From positions 1 to 64,000 of the forward strand of contig JAHIYE010000020.1 in assembly GCA_018815325.1 (NCBI GenBank): 64,000 nucleotides of DNA, given 5' to 3'. Below the pieces are notes generated by a model. The model did not search any database, was not told the DNA's origin, and saw only the letters and a list, made by a program, of their open reading frames with translations. The DNA comes from Gammaproteobacteria bacterium (GTDB lineage: Bacteria > Pseudomonadota > Gammaproteobacteria > Burkholderiales > Burkholderiaceae_C). A program made the position numbers and the translations under genes. How positions within the stretch are numbered: position 1 is the stretch's first letter; each line of letters opens with the position of its first letter. This document shows positions 32,731-41,154 of this stretch, one piece after another.

Positions 32731-35261
32731 GCAGTTCCACCCAGGCGCCCAACAGCGCCCTCCTGGGCAAGCCCCTGCAACTGGTCCTGGCTGTTCTGCT
32801 GCTGGGTGCCGGCGCAGCCATGGCGCTGACCCTCAACAACTATTACGTCTATGTGATCGCCAACGTGGCACTGCTCGCCATCGTTGGCATCGGGCTCAAT
32901 GTGCTGATCGGGCTCACGGGCCAGGTTTCCTTTGGCCATGTGGGCTTTTATGCGATCGGCGCCTATACGGTCGCCATTCTCACAAGCAAGGCCGGTTTGA
33001 GTTTCTGGCTGGCCTGGCCGCTGGCCATGGTCGTCGCAGGCGCGGCCGGTGCCTTGTTGGGATTGCCCGCCTTGCGCGTCAAGGGGCCGTACCTGGCCAT
33101 GATCACCATTGCCTTCAGCTTCATCGTCGAGCATGGCATTGTCGAGATGCGTGAGCTCACCGGCGGACAAAACGGCATCATGGGCATAGGCTCTCCCGCG
33201 CTGGGCGCATTCTTGCAGGGCGAGCGTGGCGTGGCCCTGTTGGCGCTGGCTATGGTCGCACTGGTGTGGCTGGCCTTCGCCTTGCTGTCGCGCGGCACCT
33301 GGGGTGCAGCCATGCGGGCTGTGCGCGACAGCGAGACCGCGGCCCAATCGGTGGGGCTGAACCCGCTGGCGATCAAGGTCGCGGCGTTTGTATTGTCCGC
33401 CGCCTGTGCGGGGGCTGCGGGTGGTTTGTTTGCCCCCCTCTCCGGTTTTGTGACGCCGCATACCTTCGGCTTTGTGCAGTCCATCCTGTTCGTGCTGGTC
33501 GTTATGCTGGGCGGGGCCGGCACGGTTGGCGGGCCCGTGATGGGCGCGATCATCGTGGGCCTGTTGCCCGAGCTCTTGTCCAGCATGGAGGAATACCGCC
33601 TGCTCGTGTTCGGGATCCTGCTGCTGCTGGTGCTGTGGGCGGCCCCCAAGGGACTGTCCGGCCTGATGCAGTCATGGCTGCGCGGCTTGCGCCGCTCCCA
33701 CATGACGCCCAGTCCGGCAGCGAGTACAGGTTCAACTTCCTTTGCCCTGCCGCAGCGCGAGCGGCAGAGCATGTCCGCCCAGGAACTCAGCATGCAGTTC
33801 GGTGGCTTGCGAGCCGTGTCGGGCTTGACGCTGCAGGCGCGGCGCGCTGCCGTGACGGCGCTGATCGGCCCCAACGGCGCGGGCAAGTCCACGGTGCTGA
33901 ACATGCTGAGCGGTTTTTACAAACCGACCGAGGGCAGCTTCGCATTGGGCACGCAAGTGCTCAAAGGCAAATCATCGTTGCAACTAGCCCGCCTGGGTGT
34001 GGCCAGAACCTACCAAACCTCGTTGCTGTTCGGCAGCCTCAGTGTGCTCGACAACGTGGCGCTGGCCCTGAACTGCGGGCGTCTTGGCCCCTTGCTGGGT
34101 GCCACGCGGCTGCAGTCGGCTGAGCGTCGTGCACAGGCGGGTGACTTGCTCGCCTGGTGCGGCTACAAGGGCCCGGTTGACGCACTGGCGTCCGGCCTGG
34201 CGCATGTGGACCGCCGCCTGGTGGAAATTGCACGCGCACTGGCGCTGGACCCGGAGGTGCTGTTGCTCGACGAGCCGGCCGCAGGTCTGTCGCGGGAAGA
34301 CAAGGATCAGTTGGCTGCGCTGCTGCGGCGCATCGCGGACAGCGGTCTCGGTGTGCTGCTGGTCGAGCACGACATGGCGCTTGTCATGGGCATATCGGAC
34401 CAGGTCGTGGTGCTCGATGCCGGCCAGTGGCTGGCAGCGGGTTCGCCCGCCGAGGTGCAGGCCAATGCGGCCGTGCAGCAGGCCTATCTGGGTGAGTCAT
34501 TGCAGGCCGACGAAGCGGCGCCGGACCTGGCACGCGTGCCGGCCTCGGGGCAGGAGATGCTCGGGGTCGGCGCATTGGTGGCAGGCTATGGCGCAGAGCC
34601 GGTCTTGCATGGTATCGATCTGCAGGTGCGGCAAGGCGAGGCCGTGGCGCTGCTGGGCGCCAACGGTGCGGGTAAATCAACCCTCATGCGGGCCCTGAGC
34701 GGGCTGCATCGCCCGATCGTTGCTGGCGGTATCCACCTTGAAGGCATGGACCTGGCACAGCTCGGACCGGATGCGATCGTGGCGCGCGGCATGGTGCTGG
34801 TGCCAGAAGGCCGCCAGGTATTTCCCGAGCTGTCGGTGCTGGACAACATTCGCCTGGGTGCCTTCCTGAATCCGCAGGACCGTGAAGCCCGTGTGGAAGA
34901 AATGCTGCAACGCTTCCCACGCCTGCGTGAACGTTTGAAACAGCGGGCGGGACTGTTGTCGGGCGGCGAGCAGCAGATGCTGGCGGTGGCCCGCGCACTG
35001 ATGTCGCGGCCACGCATTCTGTTGCTCGACGAGCCCTCGCTCGGTCTCGCGCCCAAGGTCATCTCTGAGCTGTTCGCCTCGCTCAATCGCCTGCGGCGCG
35101 AGGGCTTGACGCTGCTGCTGGTGGACCAGATGGCAGGGCTGGCGCTGGCCCTGTCTGACCGCGCCTATGTCATGGAAAACGGCCGCATCGTCGCGCAAGG
35201 CAGCTCGGCCGAGATCGCCGCAGATGCGAGCCTGGCCAAGAGCTATCTGGGTGGACACTGA
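32727..35261 (+). CDS. Triple fusion: LivM permease + LivG ATPase + LivF ATPase (system 2)
   Basis: One uninterrupted 844-residue frame. Residues 1-320 are a LivM permease (GLTGQVSFGHVGFYAIGAY at 62-80). Residues about 350-590 are a LivG-like ATPase with Walker A GPNGAGKST (381-389) and Walker B LLLDEP (512-517), but the signature is degenerate, LASGLAHVDRR at 487-497. Residues about 610-844 are a LivF-like ATPase with GANGAGKST (644-652), a normal LSGGE (744-748) and LLLDEP (765-770). Short linkers join the parts. With livK and livH this gives a complete importer in which the membrane and both ATPase domains form one chain. I see no frameshift or stop suggesting an artefact. Confidence 0.93.
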   Translation: MSSSTQAPNSALLGKPLQLVLAVLLLGAGAAMALTLNNYYVYVIANVALLAIVGIGLNVLIGLTGQVSFGHVGFYAIGAYTVAILTSKAGLSFWLAWPLAMVVAGAAGALLGLPALRVKGPYLAMITIAFSFIVEHGIVEMRELTGGQNGIMGIGSPALGAFLQGERGVALLALAMVALVWLAFALLSRGTWGAAMRAVRDSETAAQSVGLNPLAIKVAAFVLSAACAGAAGGLFAPLSGFVTPHTFGFVQSILFVLVVMLGGAGTVGGPVMGAIIVGLLPELLSSMEEYRLLVFGILLLLVLWAAPKGLSGLMQSWLRGLRRSHMTPSPAASTGSTSFALPQRERQSMSAQELSMQFGGLRAVSGLTLQARRAAVTALIGPNGAGKSTVLNMLSGFYKPTEGSFALGTQVLKGKSSLQLARLGVARTYQTSLLFGSLSVLDNVALALNCGRLGPLLGATRLQSAERRAQAGDLLAWCGYKGPVDALASGLAHVDRRLVEIARALALDPEVLLLDEPAAGLSREDKDQLAALLRRIADSGLGVLLVEHDMALVMGISDQVVVLDAGQWLAAGSPAEVQANAAVQQAYLGESLQADEAAPDLARVPASGQEMLGVGALVAGYGAEPVLHGIDLQVRQGEAVALLGANGAGKSTLMRALSGLHRPIVAGGIHLEGMDLAQLGPDAIVARGMVLVPEGRQVFPELSVLDNIRLGAFLNPQDREARVEEMLQRFPRLRERLKQRAGLLSGGEQQMLAVARALMSRPRILLLDEPSLGLAPKVISELFASLNRLRREGLTLLLVDQMAGLALALSDRAYVMENGRIVAQGSSAEIAADASLAKSYLGGH

Positions 35262-35274
35262 TCACTGAGGGCGT

Positions 35275-35549
35275 GCGGAGTAGCCGGGTCTCAGAAATCG
35301 GGTCTCGCCCCGGCGGGGGAAGCGGGTGTCGGGGTGTGCGCCCGACAGCGCAGTAACTTTCTTTTGCTTCGCCAAAAGAAAGTCACCAAAGAAAAGGCGA
35401 GCCGGATTCGTCGGCCCTGCGCTGCGCTACGGGCACACTGCGTTGCTCGGCCCAAGCGGGAGGCTCAGAAACTCGCCCTGCGGGCTCAAACATCTTCGCC
35501 TCTGTTTCCGCTTGCCCCTGCGCTACTCGCCTCCTCATAACGGCGGGGG
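35275..35549 (+). repeat. Large inverted repeat, left copy
   Basis: Starts GCGGAGTAGCCGGGTCTC and ends CCTCATAACGGCGGGG. It contains CTTTCTTTTGCTTCGCCAAAAGAAAG, itself an inverted repeat, and the stretch CTCGCCCTGCGGGCTCAAAC. The same sequence in opposite orientation is at 36697-36919, with changes and shorter by about 50 bases. The two enclose a single gene. I recognise it as a sequence dispersed in Comamonadaceae genomes, but cannot give its copy number. Confidence 0.85.
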
Positions 35550-35570
35550 AGCCAAGCACAGAAAACCACA

Positions 35571-35592
35571 AGGACGCGCCGTGGCGCGTCCT
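35571..35592 (-). terminator. Hairpin after the HEPN-like gene
   Basis: Perfect 10-base arms AGGACGCGCC / GGCGCGTCCT around two bases, 14 bases past the gene's stop. On the minus strand a short T-rich stretch (GGTTTTC) follows, so it is a reasonable though weak terminator. Confidence 0.55.
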
Positions 35593-35605
35593 CTAGATGG
35601 AGGGA

Positions 35606-36502
35606 TTACCTAGCTGCTGGTTTCTTTTTACCATGTGTCTTCTGTTTAGTTGGTGCTGCAGTTGGTTTTGATTCAACGGGTGCAACTACTTCTTCCACAG
35701 TGGTAAGCGATGGAGATGGTGCCAATGGTTGTGGGTTGATAGCAGATTCGCGCTCGGAGCTGTACCAGTGCAGATTGAGTTCCTGCTCAAGCCACTCAGT
35801 GAGTTGCAGACAAGCTTCGTACGATTCAAGAAAGTACGGGATATCTACTGGCAGAAACTGGTTCGCTCTTGCACGAGCATGAGATGCAGATTTCTTGAGG
35901 TACGTCTCGTTCACGTAGCCGCGATTGTGAACATGAATATCACGCGTAGCTTTAAGTTCGATGTACTTGTGAAATGCCGGGCACTCCATCAGATTGATGG
36001 CAAGAAGGTTGTTTAATGCCTCCGAAAATTCGGCGGGCGACTTATAGGAGAGATCATGGAGAAGTGAATCAGTTGCCCGAAGGTGAACCTCTTCGAGGGA
36101 CTGAGCTTCAAGTACAGCTTGAAGTTGAATTGTGCGCTTAGCCCCGAGTTTCTGTGGGTATCTGATGATTATGTTTCTCACGATATCACTCAGTAAAGCC
36201 TCAGTAATCGTGACTAATTGAGCGAGGCCGTTTATCGGCATTTGCTGGTGCGCGAGAAGTTGATACCGTCCTAGAAGCCCCTCCTTGTTGTACTTACGAA
36301 TGCCAAGAATTGTGGTCTTGTCTGGGCGATAGCCAACTGGATAAGAAATTTCAATTTCTGACTCTTTCGCATTAGTGACGTTAGTGGCAACTACATCAAA
36401 AGCTCCGTATGTGAGTTGTGTAAGTTCACCTTGGTCAAACAGCGCAGTTTGTGCGCTGCTTACAAGGCGATAAAGCACATTGCCGATATTGGGAGGACTC
36501 AT
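35606..36502 (-). CDS. HEPN-like protein of unknown function inside an inverted-repeat-bounded AT-rich insert
   Basis: 298 residues, no signal peptide or membrane helix. The C-terminal half is helical and has RDIHVHNRGYVNETYLKK at 187-204. This matches the HEPN pattern R-x4-H (Arg187, His192) followed by N.G.V...YL, as in many HEPN ribonucleases and abortive-infection proteins. The tail after 255 is Pro/Lys-rich and disordered. The N-terminal half (residues 1-130) I do not recognise. Base composition is much more AT-rich than its neighbours, and the gene stands alone between two inverted repeats, so it looks acquired. Defence or toxin function is a hypothesis. Confidence 0.65.
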   Translation of the reverse strand: MSPPNIGNVLYRLVSSAQTALFDQGELTQLTYGAFDVVATNVTNAKESEIEISYPVGYRPDKTTILGIRKYNKEGLLGRYQLLAHQQMPINGLAQLVTITEALLSDIVRNIIIRYPQKLGAKRTIQLQAVLEAQSLEEVHLRATDSLLHDLSYKSPAEFSEALNNLLAINLMECPAFHKYIELKATRDIHVHNRGYVNETYLKKSASHARARANQFLPVDIPYFLESYEACLQLTEWLEQELNLHWYSSERESAINPQPLAPSPSLTTVEEVVAPVESKPTAAPTKQKTHGKKKPAAR

Positions 36503-36696
36503 ATTGGAAGAAATGTAAAACGTGATTTATTTCTCAACTGTTTGAATATTCTGCTTGAGGGCTGCCTATTTGGACACATCCTTCGTGTTGTACGCTTTTG
36601 TTTTATAGCTTCAATCTGTTCGATGGTCCAGCAGTAAGACGCAGGCCACAAATCGTGAGACCCAGAAAGCGGTTAATCTAGATGGGTCTTCAGTAT
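36503..36696. other. Upstream region of the HEPN-like gene
   Basis: AT-rich bases presumably carrying the promoter. The 9-base word TCTAGATGG occurs here at 36678-36686 and, in the same orientation, at 35592-35600 on the other side of the gene, just inside each large repeat. I see no other gene. Confidence 0.4.
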
Positions 36697-36919
36697 CCCC
36701 GCCGTTATGAGGAGGCGAGTAGCGCAGGGACAAGCGGGAACAGAGGCGAAGATGTTTGAGCCCGCAGGGCGAGTTTCTGAGTCTCCCGCTTGACCCGAGC
36801 AACGCAGCGTGCCTGGAGCGAAGCGTAAGGCCGACGAATCCGGCTCGCCTTTTTTCGGTTTCCTTTTTTGGCGACGCAAAAAAGGAACTCGCCCGCCGGG
36901 GCGAGACCCGGCTACTCCG
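36697..36919 (-). repeat. Large inverted repeat, right copy
   Basis: Reverse complement of the sequence at 35275-35549. On the plus strand it runs from CCCCGCCGTTATGAGGAGG to GAGACCCGGCTACTCCGC. The internal TTTCCTTTTTTGGCGACGCAAAAAAGGAA hairpin has diverged from the left copy but keeps its shape. Confidence 0.85.
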
Positions 36920-37018
36920 CGCACCAACAACCTGCGCAAATCAAAACCACACCCCGACACCTTCAGTTCGCTACAAATTCAATAGCTACCCACGCAATAC
37001 CAGCAAGGCCCAGAACGT

Positions 37019-37050
37019 AAAAAAGCCCCAAAGAAATCTCCGGGGCTTTG
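37019..37050 (-). terminator. Rho-independent terminator of the acyl-CoA ligase/liv operon
   Basis: Stem AAAGCCCC / GGGGCTTT (37022-37029 with 37042-37049), followed on the minus strand by six T. It lies 21 bases past the stop of the binding-protein gene, the last of the operon. Confidence 0.85.
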
Positions 37051-37070
37051 CAGAAAGCGTAAACCAGACC

Positions 37071-38228
37071 TTACTTGATGTAATCCGAAACCACTTTCCA
37101 TTTGCCATCGGTGATCTGCGACAGACGTGACTTGTCGCTGCCCAGCCGCTTGGTGGCCGAGAAGGTAGCCTCGGCGCTGCCAAACATGTCGGGCGGAATG
37201 GTCATGCTGTCCATCGCCTTGATGAAGGTGTCGGTCGTCAGGTTCTGGCCGGCCTTGCCGGCGGCCTTGGCAAAGGTGTCGATGATGTTGTAGCCATAGA
37301 CCGAGAACACGGTCGGGTCTTCATTGAACTTGGTCTTGTACTTGTTGGCCCAGAAGCGGATCGGCTGCGAGGCCTCGTCCGTGTAGGGGTTCTGCACCGT
37401 CATGGTGGCGTAGAGGCCGTCCATGGCCTTGCCGCCGAGCTTGTGGATCAGGTCGGTGTAGGCCGCGCTGGAGCCCAGGAACACGGGGTTGTAGCCCAGC
37501 TTGCGTGCGGTGCCGATGGCGCCAATGGTCTCGCGGATGATGGTGCCCAGCACCACCATCTCGCAGCCTGCGGCCTGCATCTTGGTGACTTGCGAGGAGA
37601 AGTCGGTGGCGCCACGCTTGTAGGTGGTGGTTTCGGTGAAGCTCATGCCGGCCGCCTTGAGGCCGGCTTCGGCGCCGCGCATCACCTCCAGGCCGAACTC
37701 GTCGTCCTGGTACATGGTGCAGATTTTCTTCAGGCCCTTGTCTTTGGCCAGCTTGGGCGCGGCATTGCGCATCTGGTCATAGTAGGTGGCGGCAAAGGAG
37801 TACTTGAGCCGGTTGAGCGGCTCATACATCTCGCGTGCGGCGGTGATGGGGAAGAAGTTGATGACGTTCTTGTCGAACTGCACGGGCATGGCCGCGAGGT
37901 TTTGTGCCGTGCCGATGTGGCCCACCATCATGAAAATCTTGTCCTGGTTGACGAGCTTCTGTGCGGCGAGCACGGCTTTCTTGGGGTCGTAGGCCGAGTC
38001 TTCCACGATGAGCTTGAGCTTGCGGCCGTTGATGCCGCCCTGCTCGTTGATCTCGTCAACGCGCAGCATCATGCCCAGGCGGGCCTGCTTGCCGAAGCCG
38101 GCAATCGGGCCCGACAGATCCTGGATGGAGCCGAGCGTGATATCGGTCTTGCTGACGCCCTGCTGCGCCATGGAGAGGCCGGCACTGAGGGCCAGAGCAG
38201 CCAGTGCCACAGTGGATTTGAGTTTCAT
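37071..38228 (-). CDS. Periplasmic substrate-binding protein, LivK/HAAT family (system 3)
   Basis: 385 residues from the ATG at 38228 (the frame is open 35 codons further). A signal peptide MKLKSTVALAALALSAG ends near SMA-QQG. The mature part starts DITLGSIQDLSGPIAGFGKQ and includes GHIGTAQNLAAMPVQFDKN, typical of the branch often found with acyl-CoA ligases. It is the last gene of the minus-strand operon that starts at livH (44041). In this context the ligand is probably an organic acid and not an amino acid. Confidence 0.88.
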   Translation of the reverse strand: MKLKSTVALAALALSAGLSMAQQGVSKTDITLGSIQDLSGPIAGFGKQARLGMMLRVDEINEQGGINGRKLKLIVEDSAYDPKKAVLAAQKLVNQDKIFMMVGHIGTAQNLAAMPVQFDKNVINFFPITAAREMYEPLNRLKYSFAATYYDQMRNAAPKLAKDKGLKKICTMYQDDEFGLEVMRGAEAGLKAAGMSFTETTTYKRGATDFSSQVTKMQAAGCEMVVLGTIIRETIGAIGTARKLGYNPVFLGSSAAYTDLIHKLGGKAMDGLYATMTVQNPYTDEASQPIRFWANKYKTKFNEDPTVFSVYGYNIIDTFAKAAGKAGQNLTTDTFIKAMDSMTIPPDMFGSAEATFSATKRLGSDKSRLSQITDGKWKVVSDYIK

Positions 38229-38376
38229 GGAAGTCTCCTGTATTTGTGAGGCTTTGCCCGCGCAGCCAAGAAGCACGGACATCAGGCATTCTTGACGAGG
38301 CACACCGAAAGTCAAGCTGGCGTTACTACCCAAGGGAAACTACTAGGCCCTGCGGGCGGATGAACGATGGAGTGGC

Positions 38377-40233
38377 TCAGGCGTACATGGCCTCGATGCG
38401 GTTGGCATACTTCTTCTCGACCAGCTTGCGTTTGAGCTTCATGGTGGGGGTGAGCTCCTCGTCCTCACTGCTGAGCTGGGTTTCGAGCAGGAAGAACTTC
38501 TTGATCTGCTCGACCCGGGCAAACTTCTTGTTCACGCGGTCCATCTCGGCCTGGATCAGGTCCTGTACTTCCTGGGAGCGGGTCAGGCTCTGGTAGTTGC
38601 TGAAGGGCACGTCGTTGTCCTGCGCGAACTTCTCGACGTTTTCCTGGTCGATCATCACGATGGCGGTGAGGTAGGGGCGCTTGTCGCCGATGACCACGGC
38701 GTCGGTGATGTAGGGCGAGAACTTGAGTTCGTTCTCCAGCTCGCTGGGGGTGACGTTCTTGCCACCGGCCGTGATGATGATGTCCTTCATGCGGTCGGTG
38801 ATGCGGAAGAAGCCGTCTGCGTCCACCACGCCGACGTCGCCGGTGTGCAGCCAGCCGTCCTTGTCGATGGTCTCGGCGGTTTTCTCGGGCAGGTTCAGGT
38901 AGCCCATGAAGACATTGGTGCCGCGCACCAGGATCTCGCCGGTGGCGGGGTCAAGCTTCACCTCGTTGAAGGAAGCGGCCGGACCGATCGAACCCGGCTT
39001 GATGCGGTTCACCGGCACGCCGGTGGAGGCGCCGCAGGTCTCGGTCATGCCCCAGACCTCCAGCATGGGCACACCCAGCGCCATGTACCACTTGACGAGT
39101 TCGGGCGAGATGGGCGCCGCGCCGGTGACGCAGAAGCGGGCGCGGTGGATGCCGATGAGCTTGCGGGTGTTGTCCAGCGCGATCAGGCGTGCGATGCGGA
39201 ACTGCAGCTTGAGCCAGGCGCTCACGGGCTCGCCCGCCATCACCTTGTCGGCAATGCGCGTGCCCACGCCAATGCCCCAGGCATAGGCGGCCTGCTGCAG
39301 GCGGCTGGCCTCCTTGAGCGAGATCATCACGCCGGAGTAGAACTTCTCCCACACCCGCGGCACGGCGGTGAAGACGGTAGGCGCGATTTCGCGCACGTTC
39401 TCGGGAATGGTCTCTGGGTTCTCGACAAAGTTGAGGATGGAGCCGGTGTACAGCGCAAAGTACTCGCCGCCCATGCGCTCGGCAATGTGGCACAGCGGCA
39501 GGAAGCACATGCGCTCATCGTGCTCGTCCTGCGCCACCAGCGTGTTGTAGCCGCGCACGGTGTAGACCAGGCCCCGGTGGCTGTGCATCGCGCCCTTGGG
39601 TTTGCCGGTGGTGCCCGAGGTGTAGACCAGAATGGCCAGGTCACCGGGCTGGCAGGCCTGCACACGCGCCTCGACCGCGCCGGGCTGCTGCGCGAGGTAG
39701 CTGCGTCCCAGCGCGCGCAGGTCGTCCAGGCTCATCACATCGGCCTCATCCAGGTCGTGCAGGCCGTCCATGTCGAACACCACGATCTTGCGCAGCAGGG
39801 GCAGCTGGTCGCGCACTTCGAGTGCCTTGTCGAGCTGCTCGTCGTCCTCGACAAACAGGATGGTGGTGCGCGAGTCTTCACTGAGGTAGTGCACCTGCGA
39901 GGCGGCGTCGGTCGGGTAGATGCCGTTGGAGACACCGCCGCAGCTCAGCACCGCCAGATCCGCCAGCACCCATTCGATCACGGTGTTGGACAGGATGGAG
40001 GCGCATTCGCCTTGCGCAAAGCCCAGGCTCATGAGGCCGCAGGCAATTTCGCGCACGGCCTCGCCGGTCTGGCGCCAGGTCCAGCTGCGCCAAATGCCGA
40101 GTTTCTTCTGCCGCATCCAGACACCGTCCTGGCGCTTCTCGACGGCATTCCAGAACATGGCCGGAATGGTGTCGCCGGGCATCACGATCTCGTGATTCGG
40201 CTGGATGCTGGAGAGGTCCCAAAGATTAGACAT
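38377..40233 (-). CDS. AMP-dependent long-chain (branched) acyl-CoA ligase, FadD15-type
   Basis: 618 residues of the ANL superfamily. The AMP motif is LVYTSGTTGKPKGAMHSH, motif A8-like GWLHTGDVG is followed by FFRITDRMKDIIITAGGKNV, and the C-terminal lysine domain is complete. It would activate a carboxylic acid to its CoA thioester in the cytoplasm. Being embedded among liv genes it likely traps the acid imported by system 3. Together with the shared operator, this makes it the functional counterpart of AtuH in the terpene pathway. A copy of a GC-rich repeat lies between it and livF. Confidence 0.9.
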   Translation of the reverse strand: MSNLWDLSSIQPNHEIVMPGDTIPAMFWNAVEKRQDGVWMRQKKLGIWRSWTWRQTGEAVREIACGLMSLGFAQGECASILSNTVIEWVLADLAVLSCGGVSNGIYPTDAASQVHYLSEDSRTTILFVEDDEQLDKALEVRDQLPLLRKIVVFDMDGLHDLDEADVMSLDDLRALGRSYLAQQPGAVEARVQACQPGDLAILVYTSGTTGKPKGAMHSHRGLVYTVRGYNTLVAQDEHDERMCFLPLCHIAERMGGEYFALYTGSILNFVENPETIPENVREIAPTVFTAVPRVWEKFYSGVMISLKEASRLQQAAYAWGIGVGTRIADKVMAGEPVSAWLKLQFRIARLIALDNTRKLIGIHRARFCVTGAAPISPELVKWYMALGVPMLEVWGMTETCGASTGVPVNRIKPGSIGPAASFNEVKLDPATGEILVRGTNVFMGYLNLPEKTAETIDKDGWLHTGDVGVVDADGFFRITDRMKDIIITAGGKNVTPSELENELKFSPYITDAVVIGDKRPYLTAIVMIDQENVEKFAQDNDVPFSNYQSLTRSQEVQDLIQAEMDRVNKKFARVEQIKKFFLLETQLSSEDEELTPTMKLKRKLVEKKYANRIEAMYA

Positions 40234-40240
40234 AAATATC

Positions 40241-40317
40241 TGGCCCCCACGCTTGTCGCTTCGCGTACTGCGCTGCCCCCCAGGGGGACTGTGCTTGCTT
40301 GGGGCGGCCCTGCGCTG
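40241..40317 (-). repeat. Short GC-rich dispersed repeat, copy 2
   Basis: Reverse-strand relative of 10839-10908. On the plus strand it starts GGCCCCCACGCTTGTCG, has GCCCCCCAGGGGG in the middle and ends CTTGGGGCGGCCCTGC. It occupies most of the gap between the livF and acyl-CoA ligase genes. Confidence 0.8.
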
Positions 40318-40356
40318 CGCACGGCGCTTCTCCGATGAGGTGTCTGGTGTTCATGC

Positions 40357-41154
40357 TCATCTCCAGGTTTTCTTTTTCTTCCAGCGCCGCTCGCTGCGGA
40401 CGCCGTCTTCCTTCATGCCGAGGTAGAACTCCTTGATGTCCTCTTTCTCGCGCAGCCGGGCACAGGTGTCTTCCATCACGATGCGGCCGTTCTCCAGCAC
40501 GTAGCCGTAGTCGGAGGCGTTGAGCGCCATGTTGGCGTTCTGCTCCACCAGCAGGATGGTGGTGCCGCGCTCGCGGTTGATGCGCACCACAATCTCGAAG
40601 ATTTCCTTGGTGAGCTTGGGGCTCAGGCCCAGGCTGGGCTCGTCCAGCAGGATCAGCTCGGGGGCGGCCATGAGTGCGCGCGAGATCGAGAGCATCTGCT
40701 GCTGGCCACCCGACAGCAGGCCGGCATCCTGATCAGCGCGCTCGCGCAGGATGGGGAAGTAGTTGTAGACCACTTCCATGTCGCGCGCCACGCCGTCGCG
40801 GTCCTTACGGGTGTAGGCGCCCATGACCAGGTTGTCGCGTACGCTCAGCAGCGGGAAAACTTCGCGCCCTTCGGGCACGTGGCTCAGGCCCTGCTGCACG
40901 ATGAAGGCCGGGTCCTGCGCGGTGATGTTGATGCCGTTGAACTCGATCGAGCCCTTGCGCGGGTCGATGATGCCGGAGATGGTCTTGAGGATGGTGCTCT
41001 TGCCCGCGCCGTTGGAGCCCAGCACGGTGGCAATTTCGCCGCGCCGAACCTGCAGGCTCACGCCACGGATGGCCTTGATGGGGCCGTAGGCGCTCTCCAC
41101 ATTGAGCAGCTTGAGGACAGCCTGGTCGCTCACGGTGATGGGCTGGCTGCTCAT
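40357..41154 (-). CDS. livF: ABC transporter ATPase, LivF type (system 3)
   Basis: 265 residues with [18 protein letters not shown] and [13 protein letters not shown], and VEQNANMAL at the H-loop position. The C-terminus is a little longer than usual LivF (KEFYLGMKEDGVRSERRWKKKKTWR spans the last residues) and is basic. This form I associate with liv clusters that contain acyl-CoA ligases. It overlaps livG by four bases. Confidence 0.9.
   Translation of the reverse strand: MSSQPITVSDQAVLKLLNVESAYGPIKAIRGVSLQVRRGEIATVLGSNGAGKSTILKTISGIIDPRKGSIEFNGINITAQDPAFIVQQGLSHVPEGREVFPLLSVRDNLVMGAYTRKDRDGVARDMEVVYNYFPILRERADQDAGLLSGGQQQMLSISRALMAAPELILLDEPSLGLSPKLTKEIFEIVVRINRERGTTILLVEQNANMALNASDYGYVLENGRIVMEDTCARLREKEDIKEFYLGMKEDGVRSERRWKKKKTWR

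Noticed and set aside
35275-36919. Insertion sequence
   Set aside because: There are inverted repeats but no transposase, and the single gene inside resembles a HEPN protein.
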